A stretch of DNA of 56,723 bases from a virus, in IMG/VR virus record IMGVR_UViG_3300037246_000975, positions 1 through 56,723 of that record, one strand, 5' to 3'. The notes beneath the pieces are model-generated. The model had not been told where the DNA came from and did no database searches. It saw nothing but the letters and a program-made list of their open reading frames with translations. Position numbers and translations under genes: made by a program. Below are positions 56,123 through 56,723 of the stretch, in pieces (position 1 is the stretch's first letter; each line of letters begins with the position of its first letter).

Positions 56123-56723
56123 TTACTTTTCGTATCTACTGCGGAGACCAAATGGTGAATTATTTCGTCTTAGTAACAATCGAGGTTCATCTACCTCCGC
56201 AAGAATCTCAGTCCCATGTCCATTGTTATGAAGTCGCTTAATCTCGGCCAAAGATAGTTCTTTACTAAAGAACATCTCGTTGTCAATAAGACCGTTGGCA
56301 TAGCTTGAGGAATATCTGCCAATCCATACTGGGTGGTCGAGGTTTTCGACTGCTACAAAAGAACCTGAATTACTTTCATTACTGCTGTCACCTACGCTCA
56401 ATCCATTTAGGTAAACTTTCATGCCGGAACTCAACGTCCCACCATCAGAAGTTGCTACAACGTGAATCCATTGATTTTCGTAGGCAATCAAGTTAAAGTT
56501 ATAATATGTACCGAGACGACAATTGAACACGCTATTATCAAATCTGTTAAATATCAATTCGCCCCCAGATGTCGTGTTGAACACCCACTCTCCATCCATA
56601 TTATACACACCCTTAGAAGCTATATAAAAACTTGTAGCATCGTGCATATAAATCCATGTACTAATGCTAAGCGGAGTACCTGAACCCGCAGTACCATCAC
56701 CGGGCGAAAAGTCGGTGTGGGTT
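56123..56723 (-). CDS. LamG-type fibre, C-terminal part (enters from right edge)
   Basis: Open to the right edge with no start; the last 200 residues are present. The segment DFSPGDGTAGSGTPLSIST, WIYMHDAT, WIHVVATSDGGTLSSGMKVY, LNGLSVGD and VWIGRYSSSYANGLIDNEMF is a clear LamG (concanavalin-like) domain, ending in the usual LSLAEIKRLHNNGHGTE tail. It completes the gene cut at 1-591. Function: carbohydrate binding at the virion tip. Confidence 0.82.
   Translation of the reverse strand, partial: THTDFSPGDGTAGSGTPLSISTWIYMHDATSFYIASKGVYNMDGEWVFNTTSGGELIFNRFDNSVFNCRLGTYYNFNLIAYENQWIHVVATSDGGTLSSGMKVYLNGLSVGDSSNESNSGSFVAVENLDHPVWIGRYSSSYANGLIDNEMFFSKELSLAEIKRLHNNGHGTEILAEVDEPRLLLRRNNSPFGLRSRYEK

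Noticed and set aside
1119-56683. Dozens of open frames on the plus strand (e.g. 5389-6066, 11469-11882, 16070-16567, 43279-43650)
   Set aside because: All lie antisense to convincing minus-strand genes, lack ribosome sites and read as low-quality protein.
1-56723. Prophage
   Set aside because: No integrase, attachment-like repeats, repressor or flanking host genes were seen.
1-56723. Alternative genetic code with TAG as a sense codon
   Set aside because: Several well-supported genes end in TAG (for example 10779-10934 and 51237-53057's upstream neighbour) and large genes have no internal TAG.

Overview
The window looks like an almost complete genome of a tailed phage with a short-tailed (podovirus-type) gene set. 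Every convincing protein gene lies on the minus strand, so the map reads right to left. No integrase, repressor, ribosomal gene or host-type operon is visible, which suggests a lytic phage. One LamG-type fibre gene starts at 591, runs off the left edge and re-enters at the right edge (56723 to 56123), missing only a short piece. This implies a circular or circularly permuted molecule of about 57 kb. No phage RNA polymerase is seen. Thirteen well-spaced sigma70-type promoters suggest that host RNA polymerase does the transcription. The host cannot be named from the sequence; base composition looks moderately AT-rich.

In transcription order, the packaging and head module comes first (about 13.2 to 0 kb): candidate terminase small-subunit genes, the large terminase, portal, scaffold-like protein, major capsid protein, a terminator, two tandem beta-helix proteins, a beta-rich virion protein and the LamG fibre. 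After the wrap-around (56.7 to 41 kb) come small genes, endonuclease VII, a holin-like peptide, a neck/tail protein, a seven-repeat beta-propeller fibre, a second fibre-type protein, a nozzle-like protein, then (from the 47.4 kb promoter) coiled-coil, glycine-rich and very large internal/ejection-type proteins.

From the promoter at 40.9 kb to about 24 kb lies the replication, recombination and nucleotide module: an HNH endonuclease, a uracil-DNA-glycosylase/DNA polymerase A fusion, DUF4326, an ERCC4 nuclease, a Cas4-like PD-(D/E)XK nuclease, an SMC-type ATPase, an AAA ATPase with its OB-like partner, a dNTP pyrophosphohydrolase-like protein, an HD phosphohydrolase and a metallophosphoesterase. 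From 24 to 13 kb many tiny Cys-rich genes surround non-coding, repeat-rich islands, two candidate structured RNAs, a RepA-like helicase with a structured leader, and a DNA methyltransferase.

The strongest undescribed signals are at the DNA and RNA level: (1) a 9-mer, CTGCGGAGG/CCTCCGCAG, in about 36 exact copies scattered in both orientations and all reading frames, absent from 15.7-22.5 kb; (2) a TTATCGGAC repeat family confined mainly to three intergenic islands, two of which have plus-strand promoters and share a 19-nt element; (3) two adjacent promoter-to-terminator units at 18.5-18.9 kb that look like structured ncRNAs. No endolysin is recognisable. All counts were made by eye.
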